40,568 nucleotides of DNA from Kiritimatiellia bacterium (GCA_017525225.1 JAFXTB010000069.1:1-40568), one strand, 5' to 3'. Shown: positions 29,601 through 37,212, counted from the stretch's first letter. A program made the numbers and translations. Notes: a model not told the origin generated them from the letters alone.

Positions 29601-30792
29601 CGGAAGGTATCGACGCGAACCTCAGGGTTCCGGCGGTAGGTGTAACCGGTTCCTGGCAGCAGCCGAGATGGCATGTCGCGGCGGATCTGTCAAGAACAGT
29701 CCCGTCGTAGGCCACGTACCTGTATTCGTCCGGAATCGACAGTGCCGAAAGATACGCCATGTCGCCCGCGTTCAGCACGTTTGCGCCGGAATGCAGGCGA
29801 TAGTCCTTCATGAGCGGCGCAATGAACTGGTCGCGCCCGATGCTGAACAAGCAATGCTCGTTGGTGACGGCGGGCGAAAGGACATAGGACTGTTCAACTG
29901 GAAAGCCGCAGTTGTAGTATGAGGCCCCATGATCGGCCTTATACCAATAGTCCGCGAAGAAACAGTTGTATGCCTGGACGTCGGCGGAGTCACCAAGGCT
30001 GCGGCAGTAGTTGTCGGCGAACGTGCAGTTCACGAAGGTACCGGAATGCACCATCGGATTGGTATAGGCATGGTGCGTGAGAAGGCAATGAACGTGTGAC
30101 AGGCCACGGGTCGCCGGATAGTACAGTCTGGCCCGACCGGCATGGAACCAGCAGCGGACTGCCGTCATGCCGCGCGTGCTGTCGTTGTTGTACCGCGCAT
30201 GCGCCGCCTGGTGCGCTATGTTGTTGGAGACTACGCAATCGACGATGTATATCCCCGAAAGCCCGTCCGCCGCGTAGATGCCGCCGCCGCTGCCGTTCGG
30301 ATCGTTGTCGGCCGCAGGCTTCTTCGTCGCGCCGCCGGTGATGGTCAGGTTGGATATGACGACGTTGCTCGCATTGATGCCGATGCAGCGGACGGCATCG
30401 GAGCCAAGCCCGAGCCCGACGGAATCCTCGGGCGTCGTGGCATGTGCGCCCATGATGACCGTGCGCGCCTTGTCCTCGCCGCAGATCGTGAGCGACTTGT
30501 CGATGTAGACGCGGTTCAACATCGTGCAGGACACATCGCTGGAGTTCTTAAACGCGTCCTCCGTCGCCCCGGTCGCGTACGTGCCGGCCGCGACATGTAT
30601 GACCGCACCTGCCTCCGCCGCATCGACCGCGGCCTGGATCGTCTGGTAAGGCGCGGCCTGCGAACCGTCCCCCGACACCGTAACGCCGGCATCAACATAG
30701 AGATCTGCGCCCATCAGAGCCAACGACGACACAAACGCCAGCACAAGAGCCAATACCCTCTTTTGATGTGACTCGCAAACTGTTTCATTCAT
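26620..30792 (-). CDS. Giant secreted right-handed beta-helix protein with three homologous modules
   Basis: 1390 aa. An N-terminal signal-like segment (residues 12-29) is followed by three modules that start at about residues 31, 496 and 915. Each begins with a (L/I/W)YV strand, a Gly/Thr-rich loop, an APYQTIQAAV-like helix and HVAAGTY or the equivalent (DUF1565-like start of a beta-helix). Each continues with Asn-, Gly- and Cys-rich rungs such as IVDCVVSNN, ITDCVVSNN and VTDCIISNN. Such folds occur in polysaccharide lyases and adhesins; no lyase active site is recognisable. The ATG at 30792 is chosen from the signal peptide and the promoter just upstream; the frame stays open beyond it. It is the first gene of the glycan operon, suggesting a glycan-binding or degrading role. 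Local A+T content is raised in the two C-terminal modules. Confidence 0.88.
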   Translation of the reverse strand: MNETVCESHQKRVLALVLAFVSSLALMGADLYVDAGVTVSGDGSQAAPYQTIQAAVDAAEAGAVIHVAAGTYATGATEDAFKNSSDVSCTMLNRVYIDKSLTICGEDKARTVIMGAHATTPEDSVGLGLGSDAVRCIGINASNVVISNLTITGGATKKPAADNDPNGSGGGIYAADGLSGIYIVDCVVSNNIAHQAAHARYNNDSTRGMTAVRCWFHAGRARLYYPATRGLSHVHCLLTHHAYTNPMVHSGTFVNCTFADNYCRSLGDSADVQAYNCFFADYWYKADHGASYYNCGFPVEQSYVLSPAVTNEHCLFSIGRDQFIAPLMKDYRLHSGANVLNAGDMAYLSALSIPDEYRYVAYDGTVLDRSAATCHLGCCQEPVTPTAGTLRFASIPSAEGASVAYAHKLNHNAYRFNGDADTLIRGDLAYVRAMEWPIVVKVSFETNKWAGLYGFSASGADTVMRYPYLDGTYEIAPPQDPASTLTLTPVEAANVIYVQQSSTAATEDGTEDAPYKDLQTAINSIASGKSIIYCNGGTFSTGGATYENLACRIGFNGKDIRIVGVGGPTNNFIVGGVDTSVAQDVWPYGMGDGATRCLYLGKSSVGSAIQGFTLTGGRTTDGTVNNTGRRGAGAFLSAGSHITDCVVSNNVGYQGVAINGKESGTSSTVYAFRCLVADNRQYTTSGTEGGSGIIRTTRGAFLIIANNNGGHFGSYEYQYFYNCSMYSSLYAGSNIINGNSTNYNSVISFPNASNNRNPLYGGVVQYSGGAHQGASCIKADPLFAAPASGDLRLLPASPVKSYGTFDYSSDYHIFIGRDFYGNPLRFIDGKPLCGAVQAFAPTVVAEGDGISPSGTSVLAPMQSSIEFTATTPRPLIGFEVDGVTQLVEGVAYTLEIPPGALCDEPYSIRAIYDTNWYVSDRDGSDETGTGTAANPKQTLLGALTNAVSGDVVHVAPGTYGSGVFHHSTVVTYGSSPTVGSRAYIPSGVELVSQGSATNTFIVGEDASDPDVNGCGNDAVRGVFMEANARLTGFTVMGGRTGYTSDNNDNSVGGGILARNNTAVVTDCIISNNVAYRGGGGYNGTYNRCRIVCNRLAPNGNGSAVRGHGSGSPSNTGTAVLNNCIVAGNRGGYTMYFVSSDNCTFASDNVNPDGVAVGIVLLRNCHRVCNTLILGDKDTFETVGFSNCVFSAAMATRVGVHANVTTNACLVAATDDELAIDGSYAPAIGSNIAVDAGDASMYDASKLGALDVYGNPRAVNGARMDVGAVEAVWLPVYSQRLGAAVAVTAASPEVELTASGVSMPAGASLEATVGHAGRAGASYTLMASVDAGGTCSVLRDGASATVLPAGANQFMRIVSFADFMNLAFAADGAPVVLSGIAMNRGMAVSFR

Positions 30793-30849
30793 CGGTATTC
30801 CGCCTTTCCGTATGCATCTCCATCCGCGACATGCATCGCGACGGCACAC

Positions 30850-30878
30850 ATTATACCATATCACCAATGACTTAGACA
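30850..30878 (-). promoter_or_regulatory. Promoter of the beta-helix/glycan operon
   Basis: Minus strand: extended consensus -10 TGGTATAAT (TATAAT at 30855-30850). The -35 is poor: TGTCTA at 17 bp, or TTGTCT at 18 bp. A weak -35 with a strong extended -10 would fit a regulated promoter. The leader is about 50 nt. Confidence 0.65.
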
Positions 30879-30893
30879 AATAGAATGGCAACA

Positions 30894-31169
30894 TCAAGAC
30901 CTTCGAGGCTGCGTTTCGCAAGCGTTTCGGCAGGTCGCCTGGCGCCGGCCGCGACTGCGCGCACATCTGAAGGCCGATACGGCCAATCCAAGCACGCCCC
31001 AATAGGCGAACACACCGGCGGCCACGAACACCCACCAGGAAACCTCGTTGGAAGACCCCACCTGGTTGTCCTCCCCATATCGCACGGCAAAGGCAAGCCC
31101 CACGAGGATCGCCGATACGATCAGCAGCAACGCGGATTTGCGCCAGGAGTATGAAGTCAAGAATGCCAT
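30894..31169 (-). CDS. Small two-TM membrane protein of unknown function
   Basis: 91 aa from the ATG at 31169. Two hydrophobic segments (about residues 11-29, SALLLIVSAILVGLAFAV, and 45-65, WWVFVAAGVFAYWGVLGLAV) are joined by an acidic loop, and a basic, Arg-rich C-terminal tail probably lies in the cytoplasm. AAGGCGGG is about seven bases before the start, and the gene begins 14 bases after the RluA-family stop, so it is the last gene of that operon. I do not recognise the family. Coding status is supported by the ribosome site and gene spacing, not by homology. Confidence 0.6.
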   Translation of the reverse strand: MAFLTSYSWRKSALLLIVSAILVGLAFAVRYGEDNQVGSSNEVSWWVFVAAGVFAYWGVLGLAVSAFRCARSRGRRQATCRNACETQPRRS

Positions 31170-31183
31170 CCAGCCCGCCTTGC

Positions 31184-32152
31184 CTACATCACCTTGAGCG
31201 CCCACTCCGGCCAGGGCGTCTCGATACGGCATGGCTCGCCCGAGACGGGATGCCTGAACGCCGCGGCGAGCGCATGGAGCCTGTGGCCCACCATGTCCTC
31301 CACCGCAAACGCGCCATAGAGTCTGTCGTTGACTATGTGCATCCCCGCAGCCGCCAGCTGGGCGCGTATCTGGTGGGTCACGCCTGTGCGGATGGTCACC
31401 TCAAGAAGCGTCAGCTCCTCCATGCCGCAACGGGTGATGGCAAGCGGACGGAAAGCGGTTATGGCGCGCATCGGCCTCTCTTCCGATCTAATGCCCTTAA
31501 CTCCATTCTCAACCTTCCCAACCCTCTCAACCTTCTCAACCTTCCTCACTATCATTCGGCAATATGGCAGACTGGCATCGTGAACCAGGTCGTTCTCAAG
31601 CGTACCGCCTGCGGCCACGGTTCCCTCCACAAGCGCAAGATAGGTCTTCACGACCTCGCGCCCCGCGAACTGCGCGCGCATGGCTTCGAACGCCGCATCC
31701 GTGCGCGCCACCAGAACAAGCCCCGATGTGCCCGAATCGATTCGGTGGAGCGCCCCTGCCATCAAAGGGCCGTCGCCGACATCGGATACTTCCGGCCAGC
31801 GCGCAACGACGCCGTTCATGAGCGAGCCGGTCTCATGGCGCGACAGCGGCTGCACCGGCATGCCTGCAGGCTTATCGAAGGCAAGCAGCGCCGCGTCTTC
31901 AAAAATCGCCCTCGCCGGAATGGAACGGTCCGGGCGGACGCGATTGTCGGCAGCCTCCGCGAGTTCCGCCACCTCCACCACTTCGCCGCCATGCAGCCTG
32001 CGACCCTTCTCGGCGGGTCTGCCATCCACCTTGACCGCGCCGGACGCGCAGGCCTCGCGCGCAAATGCACGCGTCGTGGAAGGAAAGCGCATAAGCAAGG
32101 CGGCATCCAGCCGGATGCCGCCCGATGCCGTGAACGAGACATTCTCAATCAT
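31184..32152 (-). CDS. RluA-family rRNA/tRNA pseudouridine synthase with a repeat insertion
   Basis: 322 aa. Residues about 10-70 form an S4-like RNA-binding domain (LDAALLMRFPSTTRAFAREACASGAVKVDG is split over this region). The catalytic motif HRIDSGTSGLVLVA lies at 136-149 with Asp139 as nucleophile, followed by KTYLALVEG and TGVTHQIRAQLAAAG. The enzyme isomerises uridine to pseudouridine in rRNA or tRNA; the target is unknown. Residues 203-227 (KVEKVERVGKVENGVKGIRSEER region) are an extra stretch between two core strands, encoded partly by four tandem 9-bp units, with codon use unlike the rest. The ATG overlaps the lipoprotein stop by eight bases and lacks a Shine-Dalgarno, so it is probably translationally coupled. 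Confidence 0.92.
   Translation of the reverse strand: MIENVSFTASGGIRLDAALLMRFPSTTRAFAREACASGAVKVDGRPAEKGRRLHGGEVVEVAELAEAADNRVRPDRSIPARAIFEDAALLAFDKPAGMPVQPLSRHETGSLMNGVVARWPEVSDVGDGPLMAGALHRIDSGTSGLVLVARTDAAFEAMRAQFAGREVVKTYLALVEGTVAAGGTLENDLVHDASLPYCRMIVRKVEKVERVGKVENGVKGIRSEERPMRAITAFRPLAITRCGMEELTLLEVTIRTGVTHQIRAQLAAAGMHIVNDRLYGAFAVEDMVGHRLHALAAAFRHPVSGEPCRIETPWPEWALKVM
31508..31543 (-). repeat. Four tandem 9-bp repeats in frame inside the RluA-family gene
   Basis: Minus-strand units in coding register are AAGGTTGAG, AAGGTTGAG, AGGGTTGGG and AAGGTTGAG, encoding KVE-KVE-RVG-KVE. The consensus is the same as at 14334-14387 (AAGGTTGNG), including one AGGGTTG variant in each tract. Confidence 0.9.
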
Positions 32153-32327
32153 ACTGGTTCGCCGCGCCGGCCGGGATGGGAATCATGCCCTCCCAACCCT
32201 GGTTCGTAGCCCACGGCAGATCGGAATCGGCCGCGGTATCGGCGATGCACCCGCCCAGCAGCGCCAGCGCAAGGAGCGCCAGCGCCCAGACCAGCGGCCG
32301 CCGCCCGTCACTCGGCGAATACGGCAT
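32145..32327 (-). CDS. Very small lipoprotein
   Basis: 60 aa. A basic N-terminus, a Leu/Ala-rich stretch and the lipobox LGGC give a lipoprotein signal peptide with acylated Cys near residue 27. Only about 34 residues remain after processing, including SDLPWATNQGWEGMIPIP. From memory, similar tiny SDLPWN..WEG lipoproteins recur in Verrucomicrobia-related genomes; I cannot check this. The ATG at 32327 (a GTG precedes it directly) has GGAG seven bases upstream, inside the end of the coiled-coil gene, which it overlaps by 20 bases. Its own end overlaps the RluA-family start. The tight nesting supports it being real and membrane-associated. Confidence 0.72.
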   Translation of the reverse strand: MPYSPSDGRRPLVWALALLALALLGGCIADTAADSDLPWATNQGWEGMIPIPAGAANQYD

Positions 32328-33456
32328 CACCCTTCTCCACGGGCGCCTGCTGCCAATCGCCCAGGATATCGGCGATGACGAAGTTCTTGCCTGCGACGGA
32401 CTGGCGAAGCTTCATGCGGCCGATGTACTTGTCGGCACCGTTGACCTTGCGGCGTATGCCGAGCTCGAGACGCGGCAGCGGGCTCTGGCGGTTCTCGCCG
32501 AGAAGCTCCTTGATCGCGGCGTCGGTAAACTCGATGACGGCGAACATGTACTCGTTGTTGACCTCCACGACCTTGCCCTTGTCGCCGGCGGAAAGCGTCG
32601 TGATCGCAGCGCCGTTTCCAGTGGCGCCGGCCGCCGGCGCCTGCGCCTGGGCCTGCACCTGCTGGAAGAGCTTCTTGAGCTGCTCGTAGTTCTGCTTCTC
32701 CTTCGCGAGATCCTCCTTCACGGCCTCCGTCTCGTCCTTGGCCGATGACACCTCGTCCTTGAGCGAGGTGATCTCGCTGTTGAGATCCTCTATCTGGCCC
32801 TTGATCTTGGTCACCTGCTCCCTGGCGGCATCGCGCTCCTTCTCGGTGGCCTCCACCTTGCCCTTGAGCTCCTCGATCTCGATCTTGCTCTGGCGGGCCG
32901 GCGGCTTGAGCTTGTTGTAGTCGCCCGTGAGGGTCTCGAGCTTCGCGCGGACAGTCGCCAGCTCCGCGCGCGTCTCGTTGAGGTGCGCCTGCTGGGCCTT
33001 GGCGCGGTCGAAGAGCTGCTCCAGGAGCTCGGACGCCGTGCCCTTGCCCTTGGTCACGAACTCGCCGGGGTTGGCCGGGTTGGGGACCTTCTTGCCTTCC
33101 GGGTCAAGCAGGTATATCTTGCGAAGCTGGGCGCGCTCGCCGTCGTCCCACTTGAACGTCTCGAGGTTCTGGCTCTCGAGATGCGCGGCATAGTCCTCCA
33201 GCAGGTTCTCCGTCTCGGGAGTGTCCACCGCCTTTGCCTCCACGGCCGAGATGTCCTTGCGGGCCTCCGGAACGGTGCCGGTCTTCGGCGCATCGGACTT
33301 CTCTATCGTGTGCGAGATCTTCACGATGTAGTCGGCGAGCTGGGTGATGCTGTCGTTCTGCAGGCTGCGCTTGTCGAAGATGTTCATCTCGAAGTACAGC
33401 GCAGCACCTGCGAGCAGCAGGATCAGATATACGATAGCGTGCAGTGCCTTGTTCAT
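32308..33456 (-). CDS. Membrane-anchored coiled-coil protein
   Basis: 382 aa. There is one TM segment near the N-terminus (residues about 7-23, IVYLILLLAGAALYFEM), so most of the protein is periplasmic or extracytoplasmic. Residues about 140-280 are a long heptad-type coiled coil rich in Glu, Lys, Leu and Gln. About 300-382 are a compact beta domain (GKVVEVNNEYMFAVIEF, LELGIRRK, YIGRMKLRQSV, ADILGDW) like the domain at the end of several PVC coiled-coil proteins. A role in envelope architecture is an inference. The frame extends upstream, but AGAGGA precedes the ATG at 33456 and a promoter lies further up. It heads an operon with the lipoprotein, the RluA-like enzyme and the two-TM protein. 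Confidence 0.82.
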   Translation of the reverse strand: MNKALHAIVYLILLLAGAALYFEMNIFDKRSLQNDSITQLADYIVKISHTIEKSDAPKTGTVPEARKDISAVEAKAVDTPETENLLEDYAAHLESQNLETFKWDDGERAQLRKIYLLDPEGKKVPNPANPGEFVTKGKGTASELLEQLFDRAKAQQAHLNETRAELATVRAKLETLTGDYNKLKPPARQSKIEIEELKGKVEATEKERDAAREQVTKIKGQIEDLNSEITSLKDEVSSAKDETEAVKEDLAKEKQNYEQLKKLFQQVQAQAQAPAAGATGNGAAITTLSAGDKGKVVEVNNEYMFAVIEFTDAAIKELLGENRQSPLPRLELGIRRKVNGADKYIGRMKLRQSVAGKNFVIADILGDWQQAPVEKGDAVFAE

Positions 33457-33528
33457 TTCTGTTTTTTCCTCTTGTAGAAAACCTTGCCGAAGGACGCCGG
33501 GCGAAGGCCTAGTGTCCCACAAGCGAGT

Positions 33529-33557
33529 AGGATAATCTAATTTCGCGGATAACGCAA
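33529..33557 (-). promoter_or_regulatory. Promoter of the coiled-coil gene operon
   Basis: Minus strand: -35 TTGCGT (33557-33552), 17-bp spacer, -10 TATCCT (33534-33529). It lies back to back with the tgt promoter in the 173-bp divergent region. Confidence 0.6.
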
Positions 33558-33590
33558 CTGGAAAATGAATAAAAATTTTTGACAGGGGGC

Positions 33591-34797
<1,207 letters not shown>

Positions 34798-34809
34798 AAA
34801 GGAAAAACG

Positions 34810-35142
34810 ATGAACCTCACATCCATATTCGCAGACGCAGCCGTGCCGGCCAGCCAGCAGGCCGGAGGAGGCATGGGCATGTTCGTGCCGATGCTGCTCA
34901 TCTTCGCGATCTTCTACTTCATGATGATCCGTCCGCAGCAGCGCAAGGAGAAGGAACGCCGCAAGATGATCGAGGAGCTGCGCGCCGGCGCGCGCGTGGT
35001 GTTCGCAGGCGGATTCCTCGGCACCATCGTCGAGGCGAAGGAAAAGACCTTCCGCATCGAGATCGCCGGAGACGTGGTGGTTGAAGTCGCGCGCAGCGCG
35101 GTGCAGGAGGTCGTGAAGCCGGAAGAACCCAAGGCAAGCTGA
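34810..35142 (+). CDS. yajC: Sec translocon accessory subunit YajC
   Basis: 110 aa, typical for YajC. A single TM helix at about residues 25-42 (VPMLLIFAIFYFMMIRPQQ) is followed by the diagnostic RPQQRKEKERRKM and a small beta domain (GARVVFAGGFLGTIVEAKEKTFRIEI). YajC associates with SecDF-YidC in the inner membrane and supports protein export. AAAGGA stands about seven bases before the ATG; the frame is open further upstream but unsupported. secD and secF, often next, are not in this window. Confidence 0.95.
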   Translation: MNLTSIFADAAVPASQQAGGGMGMFVPMLLIFAIFYFMMIRPQQRKEKERRKMIEELRAGARVVFAGGFLGTIVEAKEKTFRIEIAGDVVVEVARSAVQEVVKPEEPKAS

Positions 35143-35155
35143 CCACGCCTGGAAG

Positions 35156-36091
35156 ATGGGCTACACACGCGACATATTCGGCATCGAGTACGATGCGTCG
35201 AGAAGAGACAGGGGCGACGGCCATCTGCTGCGCTGGACGGTGGGCGGAGTCGCCGTCCTCGCGCTGCTGTCGTTCCTCTCCGCGCGCGGTTGCGCGCGTC
35301 GCGTGAAGATCCCGGACTTCAAGCCGCCTGCCGCACCTGCCGCGCCGGCAGCGGTACCGCGGAACGATCCGCCGCCGCGTGCGACGACGGCGACGCCGCC
35401 CGGCAGGGACGTCAAGGTCACCGAGCGGCGGCGAACGGACCATGCGCCCGCGACCGTGCCGGCGGCAGCACGGATGGTCGAGCGGTGGCTGGCTGATTCC
35501 GGCGGAAGACCCGCCCAGGAACGCACGCTGCTGGAGAAACTCCTGGCGGCGGAGCGCAGTTCAAGCGCGATGCTCGCGCTCGATACGCTGGAACGGCTTC
35601 GCAAGAGTCCCGCCATGGCGGACCTCGACGAACCGCTTGCACGGCGCATAGGCGCGCTCAACATGCAGAGGCTGATGTCCGGAAAGCCTACGCCCTGGAC
35701 GGCCACCGTCGTATCGAGGCGCGGCGACACGCCCTACCGCATAGCCCGCGAGCATGCCACGACCGTGGCGGCCGTACTGAAGCTGAACGGGCTTGTCTCC
35801 GATGCCAAGCTTGCGCCAGGCACGACCCTGCGCGTGCTGGAATTCACCCGCGCGGCGCTCGTCGTCCACCGGCGCACCAAGCAGGCCGATCTCATGCTGA
35901 ACGGCAAGTTCTTCAAGCGCTACTACGCCTCCACCGGGGCCACAACCAAACCTGGCTCGATCCTCGTTACGCGCGAGGCCGGGCCGCGTACGCGATTCAA
36001 GGAGCTTTCGATCACGTTCGCGCCGGCGGACCTGGACGAAATTGCCATGCTGCTGCCGCCGAACTCGTCGATCGTGGTGACCGACCCGTAG
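35156..36091 (+). CDS. Membrane-anchored LysM protein with a degenerate L,D-transpeptidase (YkuD) domain
   Basis: 311 aa. There is one TM helix (about 26-42), a Pro/Ala-rich linker (50-100) and a helical region (103-175). A LysM domain at 181-228 (VSRRGDTPYRIAREHATTVAAVLKLNGL) binds peptidoglycan. A region like the first strands of YkuD (LVVHRRTKQADLMLNGKFFKRYYASTG) follows. The final segment ADLDEIAMLLPPNSSIVV resembles the end of YkuD after the catalytic Cys. The part between, which should carry HGT and the SHGC or SxGC motif, is missing, so transpeptidase activity is not expected. A wall-binding or scaffold role is inferred. It follows yajC by 13 bases and ends before a terminator. Confidence 0.85.
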   Translation: MGYTRDIFGIEYDASRRDRGDGHLLRWTVGGVAVLALLSFLSARGCARRVKIPDFKPPAAPAAPAAVPRNDPPPRATTATPPGRDVKVTERRRTDHAPATVPAAARMVERWLADSGGRPAQERTLLEKLLAAERSSSAMLALDTLERLRKSPAMADLDEPLARRIGALNMQRLMSGKPTPWTATVVSRRGDTPYRIAREHATTVAAVLKLNGLVSDAKLAPGTTLRVLEFTRAALVVHRRTKQADLMLNGKFFKRYYASTGATTKPGSILVTREAGPRTRFKELSITFAPADLDEIAMLLPPNSSIVVTDP

Positions 36092-36121
36092 GTCGGCGCC
36101 TTCGCCGCATGGTGACAATGG

Positions 36122-36153
36122 AAAGGGGCGCGCCGATGCCGGCGCGCCCCTTT
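36122..36153. terminator. Bidirectional intrinsic terminator
   Basis: A perfect G+C-rich stem of 13-14 bp (36122-36135 with 36140-36153) around a four-base loop, flanked by AAA on the left and TTTT on the right. It therefore works as an intrinsic terminator for both the LysM gene (+) and rplL (-), which converge here. Confidence 0.88.
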
Positions 36154-36176
36154 TGCATCCAGATGGAAGCAGGGAC

Positions 36177-36542
36177 CTACTTGATCTCGACCTGGGCGCC
36201 AGCCTTCTCGAGCTGGGCCTTGATCTTCTCGGCCTCGTCCTTGGCGATGGCCTCCTTGACCTTCTTCGGCGCACCATCGACCATGTCCTTGGCGTCCTTG
36301 AGGCCGAGGCCCGTGATCGCACGGACTTCCTTGATGACCGCAATCTTGTTCGCGCCGGCGGCGGCGAGGATCACGTCGAACTCGGTCTTCTCCTCGGCGG
36401 GCGCGGCTCCTGCGGCCGGACCGGCCACGGCCACGGCGGCGGCGGCGGAAACGCCCCACGCCTCCTCGAGCGCCTTCACGAGTTCATTGATTTCGAGAAC
36501 CGTCTTGCCCGACAGTTCCTTGATGATTTCTTCATTCGTCAT
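36177..36542 (-). CDS. rplL: 50S ribosomal protein L7/L12
   Basis: 121 aa. N-terminal dimerisation domain ([24 protein letters not shown] split over residues 4-28), Ala/Gly-rich hinge (33-52) and C-terminal factor-binding domain with [22 protein letters not shown]12 dimers form the ribosomal stalk with L10 and recruit GTPase translation factors, including the EF-Tu encoded at the right edge. AAAGGA precedes the ATG by about nine bases. It is separated from rplJ by an unusual 175-bp spacer and followed by a terminator, so rpoB does not follow. Confidence 0.98.
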   Translation of the reverse strand: MTNEEIIKELSGKTVLEINELVKALEEAWGVSAAAAVAVAGPAAGAAPAEEKTEFDVILAAAGANKIAVIKEVRAITGLGLKDAKDMVDGAPKKVKEAIAKDEAEKIKAQLEKAGAQVEIK

Positions 36543-36613
36543 TGCTTTGTTCCTTTGTTTTACCTGTCAACCCTTGGCGTGTTCCATCCAAGGGAAATCG
36601 TTGTTTAATTGCT

Positions 36614-36699
36614 CACAAATCACAATTGTCAGAACTGTCCACAAATCACAAATACCAATTATCTGTATTTTTCAATTGTGACAATTGTGAACAATTGGG
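36614..36699. repeat. AT-rich spacer with 9-bp-periodic and palindromic repeats between rplJ and rplL
   Basis: Plus strand shows CAATTGTGA twice in tandem (36673-36690) followed by ACAATTGGG (36691-36699). A 12-bp direct repeat CACAAATCACAA occurs at 36614-36625 and 36640-36651. CAATTG palindromes recur. The tract is far more A+T-rich than its ribosomal-gene neighbours. The rest of the 175-bp spacer (36543-36717) holds only the rplL Shine-Dalgarno; no clear promoter is seen. Confidence 0.8.
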
Positions 36700-36717
36700 A
36701 TTTTTGAACATTCCCTC

Positions 36718-37212
36718 TTAGGCTTCGCCGCCCTCCTTCTTGGCCTTCTCGGAAAGGACGCGTGCGAGGCGCGTGGCAGGCTCCTTGAGGAGCATGAGCA
36801 GCGTTGCGCGCAGCTGGTCCTTGCCGGGAATCTTCGAGAGGGCCTCCACCATGGCTGCGTCCACGATCTTGCCATCGTAGTCCGCACCCTTCACGGAAGC
36901 CTTGCCGCCCGAATCCTCCACGAACTTCATGACGGCCTTCGCGACCGCCGTCGGTTCGCCCTTGCCGGTCACCACCGCAGTGGGTCCCTGGAACATCTTC
37001 TCGACGTCCTCAGGCCAGCCCTTCTCCTTGGCAACCTTCGAGAGGAAGGTGTTCTTGACAACCAGAAGACGCGAGTCGCAGCCGCGCAGGGCGTTGCGAA
37101 GCGCCCCCATCTGGACTACGTCCACGCCGCCGTGGTTGATGATGAAGCAGTATTCCGAGGCCTTGATGCGCTCGGTCACCTCGTTGAGGATTGCAACCTT
37201 TTCGATTCTCAT
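36718..37212 (-). CDS. rplJ: 50S ribosomal protein L10
   Basis: 164 aa. The N-terminal globular domain (KVAILNEVTERIKASEYCFIINHGG, then GALRNALR and VVKNTFLSKVAKEKG) binds 23S rRNA, and the C-terminal helix (LRATLLMLLKEPATRLARVLSEKAKK) holds the L12 dimers. AAGGAG lies nine bases before the ATG. It follows rplA by 12 bases, leaving no room for the classical L10 autoregulatory leader directly upstream. Confidence 0.97.
   Translation of the reverse strand: MRIEKVAILNEVTERIKASEYCFIINHGGVDVVQMGALRNALRGCDSRLLVVKNTFLSKVAKEKGWPEDVEKMFQGPTAVVTGKGEPTAVAKAVMKFVEDSGGKASVKGADYDGKIVDAAMVEALSKIPGKDQLRATLLMLLKEPATRLARVLSEKAKKEGGEA

Noticed and set aside
5150-30792. Prophage or integrative element carrying the large surface and glycan genes
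   Set aside because: No integrase, transposase, phage structural gene, flanking direct repeats or tRNA attachment site is visible.
36620-36700. Lac-operator-like AATTGTGA/CAATT palindromes
   Set aside because: They arise from the repeat periodicity; no regulator gene nearby and no promoter aligned with them.
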